This document shows positions 25,279 to 40,200 of a stretch of 64,000 nucleotides of DNA, in pieces. The first letter of the stretch is position 1. Each line of letters begins with the position of its first letter. Position numbers and translations under genes: made by a program. Below the pieces are notes generated by a model. It saw only the letters and a program-made list of their open reading frames with translations, was not told the origin of the DNA and searched no databases. The DNA comes from Gonocerus acuteangulatus (Eukaryota; Arthropoda; Insecta; Hemiptera; Coreidae), in the NCBI GenBank assembly GCA_946811695.1, contig OX328123.1:155597580-155661579 (forward strand). The letters run 5' to 3'.

Positions 25279-28200
25279 AATGATATATTACATTCTTGAA
25301 AATATTTAAATGTAATGATATATTACATTCTTGAAAATATTTTTAAATTCAAATAACCATCGATATTTTGAAAAGCCCGCGCAATTCACAAATCATATAT
25401 ACAAATAACATCGTATTATATACGATCAAAATTAATAATGTTTTTGGACAATACTGGTATACAATATATCCATATTAAATTTACATCCAGATAACAATAA
25501 ATTAATTATTTGTATTACAAAAAACATAATTGTTATCTTTATATATAATCCGGTAAACTGCGGAAGTTAAGAAGCAAGGACGCTAAACTTTCCCGCTTGC
25601 TCGAATGGCGTCAGTCTACTCTAGTCTCAGCAGCCATAGGGAGAACAAGCAGCCTAGTCTCAGCATTCAGAGGGAGAAGAAGAGGTATGTTGCTTCTCAG
25701 CGTTGGTGGAAGTCAGAGCTTTCCTCCAAGGAATACCAAGTGAATTGAGGTTTTATTGGAAGCGGATTGATTTAGAGGTAAGAATTGTTTTTTTTTGTAG
25801 TGTCGATTATTTTATTATTATTTGTGTGTGGTTTAATATTGTGTGTATCTCAGAATTGTCTGGAGATAAATGTTATATCGTCAATTCACTCGGAACTTTG
25901 ATCCCTGAGATTAATTTAAATTAATATAATAAAACTAATTAAAATTTCTTTATTTCTTATTGTAAAAATTAATCATTACATTTAATGGCGCCCAACGTAG
26001 ACGGCCGAGTGAATTGAAATTAAAAACAGTAAATAAATATTAAAAATAAAACTCTAAAATATTTTTTTTTTTTTTAAATAAAAATGTCTGACGTGAATAT
26101 TGAACAAATTCAAAATAACGGTGAGGAAAATAGTGTAGAATCACCGGAATACGTATTTTTTACAACACCGGGAGAAATAAATATTATAGTCGAAACACGT
26201 GAAAACAATTGCAGGAGGATGATGCAATAGCATTCAGAGAATCGTCGGCGGGTTCCTTAGGAACGGAAATTCTATCCAATGACCGTACTTCCGAGAGGGA
26301 TAATGAGATGCATCCTCAAGGCCTAGAACATTTGATGAAGCTATTATTAGAACAAAATAAAGAACTAAATCAAAATATGGTTGAGCTAAGTAAAAACAAT
26401 AAAAAATTGGAAAATAAAATTGATAAAAATAATAAAATATTGGAAAATAAAATTGATAAAAATAATAAAATATTGGAAAATAAAATTGATAAAAATAATA
26501 AAATATTGGAAAATAAAATTGATAAAAATAATAAAATATTGGAAAATAAAATAGATGCAAATAGAATAGAACAAAATAAAAAATTGGACGATTTATGTGC
26601 GTATTTAAATAATATGGGTGAAAGTCAAAATAAAGAGACGATAGAGTTGGAAAAATCGAATAATAACCTTTTTAATAAAAATAATAGAAGTTGTAAAGAA
26701 ATTATTGAGATTAATGAAAATAATAATGAAAATTTAATTAAAAATACCGAAAATGACGATACACAAATCAATAATGACGATTTAAGTGAATTAAGAAAAG
26801 ATAATTTAAATTATGATTGTATGTAGTATTATTGATCAAAAATGTGAAGAAAATAAAATATTTGTTGAAACTAAAGATGAAAGTGAGTATGTTTGTTTAG
26901 TGAATGAAGATGATAAAATTAAAGAAATATTATTGAGTAATTTGAATAATAATAATGAAAAAATAAATCAAATAATTAAAAATAATATAACTAATGATAA
27001 TTTAAAAAATAAAATAAGTACAGACGTTATGGATGAGAATTTGGGACAAAATAATATTAAAAAATTAGTTGATGATCATATAATTAGTTTAAAAATAATG
27101 AGTTATAATAATAATAATGGTAATAATCAAAATAATATAATGAATAAAAATGTTAACAAAAATAATCATCTGAAAAATATGGACACCAAATTTGGTAATA
27201 AAGTAAAAATACTTTTTGAGTATCAATATCAAAATGGGATTGAAAAAATTGCAAAATTAAATCGGCCACCACGAAAGAGAATAAAACAAATCCTTAGGAA
27301 TAATTCGGACAGATGCAAAAAAGATTTTAATGATAAATAGTGGATCCAGGACAATTTTTAAATGTAGTACTAGTTTAGAATTTTTATCTGTTACAAAAAT
27401 TAGTTTAGTATAAGATTTAATTGATAATAATAATAATTTAAAATTAATATAAATGTTGAAAGCACATTAGTTAGGATAAGAAAATTTTGATATTATGTAA
27501 AATTAATAAATTTAATAATAATGTTTTTTGTATATTAAAATAAACTTATTTCAATAAAGATCATTAGTTTAGCCTAAAATAAATTTGATAATTATAAAAA
27601 TAATTTAAAATAAGTATATTAATAAAATACTATATTCATATAATCAAAATAATTAAAAATTATGAGACGAAGTAAGCTATCAAAATTTAAAAATAATATA
27701 ATACACTTGCTATTATTCTGAACTCTCTATTCCGAAACTCCAAATTAAAAAATTCAATTTTAAATTTATTTTTTATACCGGACTAAAAAACATTTTTTTT
27801 TTAAATTTTTTTTTTTAGACAGGAGTGCAAATGTAATGATATATTACATTCTTGAAAATATTTTTAAATTCAAATAACCATCGATATTTTGAAAAGCCCG
27901 CGCAATTCACAAATCATATATACAAATAACATCGTATTATATACGATCAAAATTAATAATGTTTTTGGACAATACTGGTATACAATATATCCATATTAAA
28001 TTTACATCCAGATAACAATAAATTAATTATTTGTATTACAAAAAACATAATTGTTATCTTTATATATAATCCGGTAAACTGCGGAAGTTAAGAAGCAAGG
28101 ACGCTAAACTTTCCCGCTTGCTCGAATGGCGTCAGTCTACTCTAGTCTCAGCAGCCATAAGGAGAACAAGCAGCCTAGTCTCAGCATTCAGAGGGAGAAG

Positions 28201-31200
28201 AAGAGGTATGTTGCTTCTCAGCGTTGGTGGAAGTCAGAGCTTTCCTCCAAGGAATACCAAGTGAATTGAGGTTTTATTGGAAGCGGATTGATTTAGAGGT
28301 AAGAATTGTTTTTTTTTGTAGTGTCGATTATTTTATTATTATTTGTGTGTGGTTTAATATTGTGTGTATCTCAGAATTGTCTGGAGATAAATGTTATATC
28401 GTCAATTCACTCGGAACTTTGATCCCTGAGATTAATTTAAATTAATATAATAAAACTAATTAAAATTTCTTTATTTCTTATTGTAAAAATTAATCATTAC
28501 AATATATATATAAATAAATAAATAAGTGAAGAAACATTAGAAATTATGTGCTTTTAGTAGATTAATTACAATTTAGTTAGGTGTCGAATACACCAAGACA
28601 GCGGGCCTGCTGAAAGAATTGTTCAAGCAAATTCAGTACCATATGATACCAGACTCGCAAATCTAACCAGGAATAAAGTAATGAGGTTCCAAACCAAATA
28701 TGAGGGTATAGGACAAGGCCTGGAGTAGTGGGAATAGAAAGAAAGGCTAGCTATCTGTCGAACACACCATGACGCCGGGCCCGCGGAACACATCTCTCTG
28801 ATGCATATGCCATGACGCCGGGCCAGAACGTGTTAAAGTAGTTTTCTCAAAACTACGCCTTCAATTTTTGCCCAATTAACTTCAAATTTTAAGTGCAGCT
28901 TCCTAATGATATTTGCTAGTAAAGTACACAGGATTTTTTCGACTCATTGAATTATAACGATTTTATGACCGATTTTCGGTGAGCTTTTTAATAGAAAATG
29001 AATAAATGTTCACCATTTTCAAAAAAAATAATATTTCTTAAAAATCCTACATACTTTGCTAGATTTAACCTTCTTCTTTTGAAATAATTTTAGTTTTTCG
29101 TTCTATATTGGAAATTGCCGCCTGCAGACTATCGCCCTGAAAAAAGAGGGTTTCCATTCATCAGACACAGCACCACCATTTTTTTTTCAAAGAATTGCAA
29201 GTTATTGTTTTTTTTGATACTTTAACATCCTCTATAAAAGATTTGATATAAAGAATTGGAAAATATTGATTTATTTGTTATTTATAAAGTGAAGAAAATG
29301 ACTTTGATTTTGATCGTGAGGATCCCCTTAAGTGAGGATTCAAGTATTGACGATAGTACAACACGCATTGGTGCAGAGTGATCTCTAAACAAACTCTAAT
29401 CTACCCCATTCAATCTGAAATATTTACTATTAACCTCACATTCCTTTCTTTGTAGGCCAAAAATAAAGGGCATTTGCAAAAGTTTGAAGAAACAAATTTA
29501 AAACTCAATTAACCAATGCTCATTCATTCAATTACCACAAGAAATCTATATATATATATAAAAAAAACGTGTCTGTCTGTTTGTTCCTTGTACAAATCCA
29601 CACCGTTTACTAATTTTGACCAAACTTGGAATACTGGTAGGTCTTGATACGGGAAGTCTCGTAGGCTAAGTCAAAAACGTCTACCAGCTGTCTGTATGTA
29701 TGTTTGTCCCTTACACAAATCCACACCCTTTGTCCGATTTTGACCAACCTTGGCACACAGGTACGTCGTGATACAGGGAGTGTCATAGGCTAGGTCAAAA
29801 ACGTCTACCAACTGATTGTCTGTATGTTTGTTCATTATACAAATCCACACCGTTTGACCGATTTTGACCAAACGTGGCACACAGGTAGGTCTTGACACGG
29901 GGAGAGTCATAGGCTACATTAAAATCGTCTATGACTCACAGTTCGGAGATCAAGAGTTCGAAACAATGAATCCAAATAGTTACAGATTTGCGTTAATAGA
30001 TTTTAATATTAATTATGTGGTTTCTAATTTATTTTTGCTTTTATAGATGCAAAAAGTAGGTGTAGCATAGCACCCCGGGTAGCAGCTATAATCTATAAAA
30101 TGTGTACCTCAAAGCAATAAGCTCAAAACCATAATGGATACAATTTTGATTGATATCTTGCCAACTGAGATGTTGGTGGTCTGTTTAGATCATGAATAGT
30201 TAAAGAACTCTCAGTTTGATCAATTGCATTATCGAGAACCCTTCAAAGTCACTAGGAGGGAGCATTTTTAACAATTCTTCATCACAAAATCTTTATTACA
30301 AGTCATTTCTAAGAATTTTAAATATAACAATTAGACGCTTTAAAAGCACAAACCAAACTAAATATTTAGACAAAGGACAACATAGGGAAGGGTTATCAAG
30401 AGTTGGAAGATTAGGGCGAGGTTTTACGATCTTCATAATGCTGAATTCGGCAAAACTACATTGAACTTATTATTATGACCTACAATAATAGGAACTATCA
30501 GTTTCCTTAGAGAGTAAACAAACATATCCAAGGTTATTTGTTCAGTTTGACAGCAGTTAGATGAAAAAGGATTCTGAACTGCTCTAGCAGTCGTCCGCAT
30601 TAGGGGTTCAGATGCTTCCAACTGCTCCAACAGTCCACTGCAACAGAGGCCCTATAGCCTGTGACTGCTCTAGCAGTCAAGTGCAGTTAAAGAGTTAACC
30701 CAGACTCTCTTATTTTTTATTTTATGTTTTTTTACATAATCAAAATCGGTTTTAGAAATGAACTTTGTTATATCCTGAATGGTTATAGAAACCCAGTTTA
30801 TAATTAATCATTAAATGACCCATAAGTTTATAGGCTATATGATCCACACTGTATAGGGTAACTGTATATATAAGTTTAAGCAATCAACAAAAAATATCCT
30901 AATAACAGGAAGTTAATCCATATTTGTAAATAAACCAGGAAAACAAAAATCGTAGTGTCCTCCAGAAGGACATCATGGGAATCTGGATTAATTATCTGTC
31001 TACATAAGGAGAACATAAGCAAACTTACTTTGTTTTTTTCTTTAACCATATGGGAAGTATGTGTATATTCAGCCATTGGTAAGAGTTCAGGAACTTCAAC
31101 ATAATTTTCTCGCTTGTACATGAACCCATTGTTGTCCATCATAGTACGTGAAATGTGGAGACACAAGCATTTTGGTAACTGTAAGTATCAGAGGGATATG

Positions 31201-34200
31201 AGATTAGAAAGAGTACATTTAAAATGAAAATAAAAAGCAACCATGCTTAATGCACATGGATGCAATGAAAACTAAAACTTAGTAAAATCATAAGCTAAAA
31301 GGTTGGGTATATTTAAGAAGAGAACAGCAACGAGCACTGTCTACCTTTAAGTTCTCTCCACCATTACCAAATAAATGGATACTATTTTGGCATAAGTGAC
31401 AGAGGAAAACCAATGATGAGATGTTTTCCCTCATCAAGCAGTATTATGTGATACTATTAATTTTAAGTTACTCAATTATTTAAAGAAACTGTCTGCTTAC
31501 TACAAAGGAAGGGATTCAGATAAAACTAGATAAGCTTAACGACAAAGCTAAACTAAACAAGCTGACCGATCTTTGTAACTCTCACAACTTTGGAGAATAC
31601 AGCCTCCAAGACCACCATGGTTGGTGCCTAATGATCGCAGTAGTCAATGTATAATAATGATATTGGGAATGTTCTTAGCATATTTTTTTATCCTTCTATA
31701 GTTTTGAAGAAGAGACTGCAGCCTCAAAATATCTTTCGTTTCAATAAAGAATTGTGGACCTCTTTTGATTTTAGGATGTCTGGTAAATTCCCTTATTTTT
31801 CATTATACAAGTTAAAATGCAGGACAGACAAAAGAGCAGCTTGACCGACTAGAGATGTTTAATTATAACAAAAAGGAATTGCTGGAAAAAGTTATTTCCT
31901 TTGTCATTATTCCATACTTTCACCAAAACATTAACACATTGGCTTCGGCACGAAAGTTCAGTGGTTAGTCGTAGGATCGGTACGGGACATGTGTCCCATA
32001 AGGATTCTGAGCCGTACAGGACTAATGTATCCCATAAACATCAATACATATATATATATATATACATCTCACTAATTCAAAAAACAAATTCTGAAGGTTA
32101 TTGCTAAATATTTTTGTTACTGAAGGTTATATGGTAACTATTTTGAAGCAGGACTAGATTAGATAACAAACAAATGAGTACTTGATAAGGCAAAATACGT
32201 ACCTACGTTATATTCACAAACTTCACAAATACAGAAATCATAAGAATTAGGTTAAATATAAAAAAAATATTTGAACAAGTTTCAGCTTTTAACAAGGAGT
32301 GACGAATAAGTGATACAAAGCAAAAATCGTAACTCAAATATTTTTTTAAAAACCTGACTTAATTATTCGATTGGGATTACTGGTCCATATTAAAACAATT
32401 TAGGCAGTAACCCAGATTCCTTTTACACTCTGCATACAGGACTCTGGTGTCCTGTATGCTGATTTCTCTCATTTGTGTAGGTTACAGGACATATCTGGCC
32501 TGTACTTTCTAATAATTTGTTTTAATTTCTGTTCATCTATTGGACTATGAAGTTTTTTTTTTTATTTATTTATTTATTTTTTTTTTTTTGGGCAAGTTAC
32601 AGCCATCGTAAGTTAAGGGAGTTGGGCTATTTTTTCTGTCGTACCTCAGTGAAAGCCAGAAAACAACCTGTTTCCTTAACCGAATCCCAACTAATCCCTG
32701 AGTTCTTATCGTCTCAACGGCTAACTATCTAACCTCATAATCATATACAATATTATAATCATCAAAATATTCATCTTCTTTGAGGAAGACTTAAATCAAC
32801 ATTCTTTGAATAGAATGCAGAATATGAATTTCTTAGAACTTACTTTGCCAATTTTGATGGCTTTTGATGCCTGTGTATGCCCCTGTGTTGGTGAACACGA
32901 GTCACAGGAAAAACCATCAACTAATTCTGCCGAAACAAAATCACTCAGGAGCCGACTCAGTCTGAACGAGGCAGATGATTTTGAAGGCAACGGCAATGAC
33001 AATGTGTCAAACTTGTCGTAAACTACAGCAGACTGTAATAGAGAAAAAAATCAATAAATAATAATTAAGAAGATGGTATTGCACTTTTAGATCTTTCCAT
33101 AAAATTTTAATTTTGATATTTTTATACACAAATAATTTATAGTAAAAAATTTAGATTCTATGAAAATTTTCATTCCTGATGGGCAAGTTCAATTATGCAT
33201 GCACAAAACATTGAGCAAAATATGTCTGACTGTTCCACCATTTGCAAATTCCCATTTCAATGAAAAACCCATTATTACATGAAACGCAAATGATTATGCC
33301 TCCTTTAGGAGCAGGGAAGGCTTTGAGAGGTCAGGGAGATAGTGTTTAATGTTTATCAATGCATAGTCAAAGCTAATGCTGAAAATAATTTAAACTAAGA
33401 CAGTGCCTGTTCAAAGAGATGTTTTAGTAGGAGGAAAAAGGGTGTGGCCTGTATTCCTGTTGTAGAAAATTGGAGGTAAAAATTCTCCTTGTTATAAGCT
33501 TATCACTTGGAGGTTAAAAATGTTTTCAGCCTTAGCTTTGGCTAACTATTGTTAAATATTAAACACGATCTCCCTTGACTCGCCTCTCAAAGCCTTCCCT
33601 AGTCTTAATCGAGACATGATCAGCTTTTATAGTGTTTAACGTATTGTATTATTCCTTAAAATGGGAATTTGCAAATGGCAGAATCTTTCCCTCAAAATTT
33701 CGAGCATACAGAAATGAACTTCTCCATCTATCCAAGCAGGCTATAGTATTTGAGAGATGGGAATTATAGGTCTTAACAACACTGAAATATGTTTATTTTG
33801 AAAGTGGTACTAGACCATTTAGTTAAAATGGAACTCTTACTTTTTTTTAGTTAACACTGTAAACACTATTGGATTAGAACCTTAAACTATCTCCTACTAT
33901 AAAATGAAATAAAAATTATATCTATTAGTATTTACCAATATTTTTAAATTAATTAAAATAGAAACCTTTCAATATTTTGAAATAACTAAAACCAGACGTG
34001 CTCCTCTTAGATTGATAGATTAACAAGCCTGTTGTTGGCAAATAGATTCAACGTCTGGTTGTAAACCAAAATAAAAATTTACTTCTTTTAAATTTTATTT
34101 ACTGGCTGACTCAATCTAAAATTGTTTTCTGGTGAATGCTATGGAGCTTGTATTGTTGAACAAGAACAGAAATATGTTAGTTATTAACAGCTAACTTACA

Positions 34201-37200
34201 ATATTAAAACAAGCAATTTCGTATCTGATTAACCCTCGACTCCTAATGAACTGATTCTGCTAATTTTAACAGCACATCTTTCTTGATAGTTGGCCACGAT
34301 GTATACTAAGTTTGTTTCAAAAATCAAATATTACGATTCGGGTTCGGAGTGAACTCCCCCCCCCCCAAATTGATTTTGCTGGTTACCAAAATCGTTTAAT
34401 CTTTTATTATACGAATACTACATCTACTTTTTGTGATGAAAAAAATAACAAAAGCTAAGACAATCAAATAAATATATATGTATATAAATATTTTTTCACT
34501 TTTTCTTGTTTCTTTTTCTGGCAGGGGGTCAATAAAGTAGTACACACTTTTTACACACAGAGAAAAAAGTGTGTACTACTTTATTGACCCCCTGCCAGAA
34601 AAAGAAACAAGAAAAAGTGAAAAAATATATATCGGGTCATCATTCACCAGAATGTATATAAATATATATATACACACACACATATGGGTGTGTGTGTGAG
34701 TGTCTGGCCCAAGCCTTTCAAGAATAAATAAATAGGATGGCACGAGATTCCGATCGCTGATGGTAAAGTTATGACAAAGAGCTGACTGGTCTGCTTTCAA
34801 GAAGATCACAAGACTGCTATGTGGAAAGAAGGGTGTTAGATCAAGCATTATAAGATCTTTCTAGTGAACAATTGATGTCAAAAACAAGATCCAAGAAATG
34901 AAGAAAGCTTAGAGGGACTTTGTTAGTCTGAGAACAGTTTTGTCAGCAGAAAAACAGGTTTGAAAGGGAATGAGGCCGATAGTACTACAAGCAAAGCAAG
35001 AAAAGATGGGAAGAGTTTGGTCAAATCATGGAGAAAAACGCAAAGAATAACCAAAAGATCTCCAACAAGATTATCAAGAGAATGAGAAAAGAATTGCCAC
35101 CAGGCTTGCAAGGAATCAATGATAAAGAAGGTGACAAATTACAGCGAAACAAGGATACAAAGAATGGTAGAGGATTTTTTTAGAAAAATATCCAAATTGG
35201 CAAGTCATCAGAGTTGGATGAAATAACTGTCGAATGATGTGGGCCAACAATGATGAAGAAATGTGATTATTGTTTCATTTGTCCCAACAAGAAATATATA
35301 TGCGTGCTCATAAAATAAATATATTAATTTAAACGAAATAGAGAACACAAATAAATTATATTCATCAGTGGCAGAAGGTCAATTTTATAAAAACACATAC
35401 TTTCTTCTCTACTCTTTTATTATGCTCTACATGTTTCGTGGATACAATATAGCCACACATTTAATTTTGACACGGTAAAGGTATTAGATAAAGAGAAAAA
35501 CCCCATAAAACGAAAAATAAAGGAAAATATACACATAATTAAAAATAGGAAAAAGGCTGTTAAGAAAAAAACAGATATTAAATACCAGGATAAAATATTT
35601 TTTAATTTAATAAACAAGACGACATAAAATGAATTATTTTATAAAATGACAAAAACTTCATTTGGAAAATCGACATTTACCCTAAAACTATCGATTTTAA
35701 ACAGCTGATGCGTAGTAGACATGATTGATCTTATCAGTCCAGACGTGGCCCTACCTGCGGAAGGTTCCCTAATGGATAGGCTGTAACCATATTTTATTTT
35801 ATTGTATTTAGTTTAAGTGCTCCTGAAGAGGCATCACAACGACGCAAAACATGTAGAGCATAATAAAAGAGTAGAGAAGAAAGTAAGTGTTTTTATAAAA
35901 TTGACCTTCTGCCATAGACAATATATTGGAAAATAGGGTCACTATCTTATAATACAAATAAATTATATGAAACGAAAGAAAACAAATATTTATAAGCATA
36001 TTTACAAATTCATGGAAGAATAAAATGTACGTATAGATATATGGATCCTTACGTACAAGTATCAACAGTTCGAGAGTCACAGAGATAATTGAGTAATAGC
36101 ATACTCACATTGAAAATTCACTCACAAATTGTCTAAGAAATATTGTGTTCGCTGCACTTTGCGGCTAGTCACAACACTCTTAAAAACTTGTTTGTTTTTT
36201 TTTTACATCAACGTAGAGAAACAAACTCACGAATAATAATCAGTTAATTAAAACAGCTGGTTGCTAGGTAGGGCTATTCAAGTGAATGTCCTTAGCAACC
36301 AAGTGATTAGTCTCTTGTGCTGATACAGTTTCTTAATCTCTAGAACCACATAAGAAAAGATTATACTGACAGGGAGATCAATGTGATTGTGCCCTTTTGC
36401 AAGAGAAGAGACAACAGGAGTTAGGAATATAATAACCATTGAGGCATATCCCTGCCTCCAAACTGGATTCATAAACTCAAGAAGCGCCAAGAAGGACTGG
36501 CCATCAAGCCTCTAAAGAGCTTGACACGACAGGGAATACACCAGGGATGCAGGCTAGGCCCGTTACTATTCGTATTGGTCTTTGATGGAGCACTAATGGG
36601 AGCGAAACCTAGATTGCATTACTGTCAACTCAGATTGAGGCTAATCCGCAAAATCCTGAAGAGATATATAGGAAAGAATAAACAGGCAGGATGGTATTTA
36701 CTTGGCTCCAGGAACAAAACACTGATACACATTATAAACAATGATACAAAAACAGATGTTATATATTCTTTAAAAAAAAGTAAAGGTCAAGTCCTCTAAA
36801 ACACAAGAAAATATAAACATTTTATTAAAATACTAAAATATATGCAGGACTTTGAAAAAGAACACAAAGAAAGATCATGTAATTTAAGGATTGACTAGAC
36901 CCAATGACAACCAATAGTTCAAAAGATTGTCCAGCCAAAAACAGAAGATCTCAGAACATAATGTCATCCTTATGGATTTATACAAAAACTGTTATTAATT
37001 TCATTATTTTGAAATTGTTAGTCTTATTTCGTGTATCTTTTAAATGTTAGGTATAATTACAGAAATTAAGAGTGTTTTATTTGCTTATAATTTTTTTTTC
37101 AGTGCAAGATTGATTATTTTGGTACTTGTTCATTAACGGGTTGCCACTTCATTTCTAATATTTGTTCAAACAATAATATACAATTACTTAAAGCCACACA

Positions 37201-40200
37201 CAAGTAATAACATACTTACATTATAACTTTATTTCTGGACGACTGAAGTCCTTTATTTGGCCCCATAATCGCTCGATAGCTGTTACCGAAATACAATTTC
37301 GAGAAGCAAGTTTTCGGTAAAACGGCATAGTCTTGCAATAAACCACATGGGGCTTCCTCTGTTGTCGGTAAATCCCACAATTTCATTATTACAATACTTC
37401 GAAACTTTTTAGTGCATTAAAAAAACGTTATAGTGGAAAATTTGAATGGTTGTGAGGACACGAAACTTCAGTTCTACCATATATCTATATAAATGTGTCG
37501 GTTAACACGATATATGCCAGAGTTTTTGTTTTTGTACCATGAAACCTGGTATTTAGTTATGTAGTATCCCCCTTGCAAACAATTGAATGAGTTCATTAAC
37601 CAGTAAAAATAGTCATTCTGGAGGTAGAGTTTACTCTGAACCCGACGTGGTAATTTATGGGTAAAAATGCAGTTTCCAGCCCTCAAAACCGATTTCTTTC
37701 AAACTTTGCACAATAACGTATTTTGATGCACTAAACACGAATACGATAAAAAAAAACGTCGGATTTAACTAGGAAAGAAGTTATTAAGCACTTAAGTTCA
37801 CTGTTGTGCAGGTTATGAGAGCTAATGTAAACAACTAAATTTGTGATGACTTTAAGGCATAAATTACGTCTTTAAGGCATACGTGCTGTGCGTTTCCGCT
37901 CGCTCCGCTCGCTCAAAAAGATAACAAAACCCCAGTCAATCCAACTCGCTAAAATTAATAGACTATAATATTAAGCACTAAAGTTAGGAAGGTTATAATA
38001 CTAGGCATCAGCGTATTTGTAAACACGCGCATGCGCAGATATGTAACATTGGGAAACAGAGAACTCTCATTTGAAATGTTCAGAAACCATTTATTCAAAG
38101 ATATTGTTAATTTTAAGGGCATCCTCACCCGTCGTCACCTGTCGCTTAAGGGCATACGTGCTATGCGTTTCCGCTCGCTCAAGAAATTAACAAAACCCCA
38201 GTCAATCCAACTCGCTAAAATTGATAGAATTCTATTAATTTTAGCGAGTTGGATTGACTGGGGTTTTGTTATTTTCTTGAGCGAGCGGAGCGTAGCGGAG
38301 CGAGCGGAAACGCATAGCACGTATGCCCTTAAAGTCTTCCTAGACATTCCTCTAATCCTCCAAGACATCTCTTTTAGCTTTTTTCTTCTTCTTCTTCTTC
38401 TTGAGACTGGATTTTCGGTGGATACAAATCCCCAATCGCACTGAAAAATGCCTTTAAACGCTCTTCATATTTATGAGCGCGTTTGAAGAGAAATTCGGCT
38501 AAATATCCATCTAAATGTTCTTCTGTTTAGCATCAAAATATTTGTTTGACAATTGACTTGTTGACAATTGAAGTTCGATAGGCGCGAATTAGAACGATAA
38601 TTATAAAGGCATTAGCAAATTATTAAGGGATTTCTGATATATAATAATTTTCATGAACGAAACAAGAAATGTGAAGAGTGTTTAATTATTTAAAAAAATG
38701 ATTGTAAATAAATAACTGCTGATGAATTTCGATAATTTATGGTAAATTTCAATTAAACTTCCTTATTACGAACTTTTCCATACCCGCGCATGCGTATGTT
38801 GACAAATTTAGTTGTTTACATTAGCTCTCATAACCTGCACAACAGTGAACTTAAGTGCTTAATAACTTCTTTCCTAGTTAAATCCGACGTTTTTTTTTAT
38901 CGTATTCGTGTTTAGTGCATCAAAATACGTTATTGTGCAAAGTTTGAAAGAAATCGGTTTTGAGGGCTGGAAACTGCATTTTTACCAATTTATGTTGTAT
39001 TGCATCAAAACCCTGTATTTTTGGCTCCCCGTTAATGAACAAATACCATTATTTTCACTATTTTAAAGTAAAGAAATCCATTACATGAGAGCTGCATCAC
39101 TAAGAACTTTCCTCAGAATTTGGGTAGTGTACACTGTATTCCTGAATAATTTTCTTAAAATAACCTCTATAAATAAAATAAAAATATGAATTGTTCTGCT
39201 CCTTTACATATGTAATGAGCAGCTGTTTCAATTATTAATTTTTGATTTAATTTCCTTCCAGAGTTTTGTGTATGCATGAAACTACAGTAATTAATAAATA
39301 CACAAAAACTTCACATTTTTGTCTATTGATCTTGTCGAATAATAAAAGTGTCCCTATCTAAAAAAGAGAACTGCCTACTATATAACGCAGGAACGGGATA
39401 CAACGCCCCTAGTGATAGAAGTCAGAAGGAAACGACCCATATAAAGTCATGTAAAAACAAGAGGTGCGCCTAGTGATAGCTTTGCCAACCTACATTTGGT
39501 GACTGAATCCAATTCAAACATAGTACAAAGTATGAAAGACTGATTAAGTTTATTTTTACAACACTTCTTTCACATTAGATACCAACGACGTATACCGCGT
39601 TTTGTTACAATACAACATAAATTATGATCGGTATGAGCAAATTAGTAATTTGGATCCCAAGAAAAAACGCCCTCCCACCAAAATGATTTAGCTCATTTTT
39701 ACAATACATTTTTCTCTCTAGATGATTAAAACTTTAATTTGGGTCCGGAGTAAACCCCCATCTTAATGAACCAATTTAGCTTAGTTTTACAACACATTTT
39801 TTTATTTAGATTAACTAAACGAATACAGGGTTTTGATGCAATACAACATAAATTACCACGTCGGGTTCAGAGTAAACTCTACCTCCAGAATGACTATTTT
39901 TACTGGTTAATGAACTCATTCAATTTTTTGCAAGGGGGATACTACATAACTAAATACCAGGTTTCATGGTACAAAAACAAAAACTCTGGCATATATCGTG
40001 TTAACCGACACATTTATATAGATATATGGTAGAACTGAAGTTTCGTGTCCTCACAACCATTCAAATTTTCCACTATAACGTTTTTTTAATGCACTAAACA
40101 CGAATCCGTTAAAAAGAAATTCGCTCTCAACTAGGAAAGAAGTTATTAAGCTCTAAAGTTCACTGTAAACACTAAACAGCATATTTGTAAACACGCACAT

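Larger units (their letters stand above)
25276..28501 (+). mobile_element. Young non-autonomous LTR retrotransposon 2 (3.2 kb)
   Basis: LTRs of 670 bp at 25311-25980 and 27832-28501 start TGTAATGATATATTACA and end ATTACA. One substitution was seen between them (CATAGGG against CATAAGG near 25638 and 28159). A 35-bp partial copy of the LTR start (25276-25310) precedes the 5' LTR. The 1.85 kb interior has three short frames and no pol. It sits in a (TA)n tract, like element 1, and the two share LTR starts and similar primer sites, so they are probably mobilised by the same or related autonomous elements. Confidence 0.9.

Noticed and set aside
26234..26574. Long minus-strand frames of Phe/Tyr/Ile repeats
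   Set aside because: Antisense reading of the 33-bp coding minisatellite.
25703..28445. Identical 73-codon frames in the LTRs of element 2
   Set aside because: Same reason: LTR duplication, not selection.
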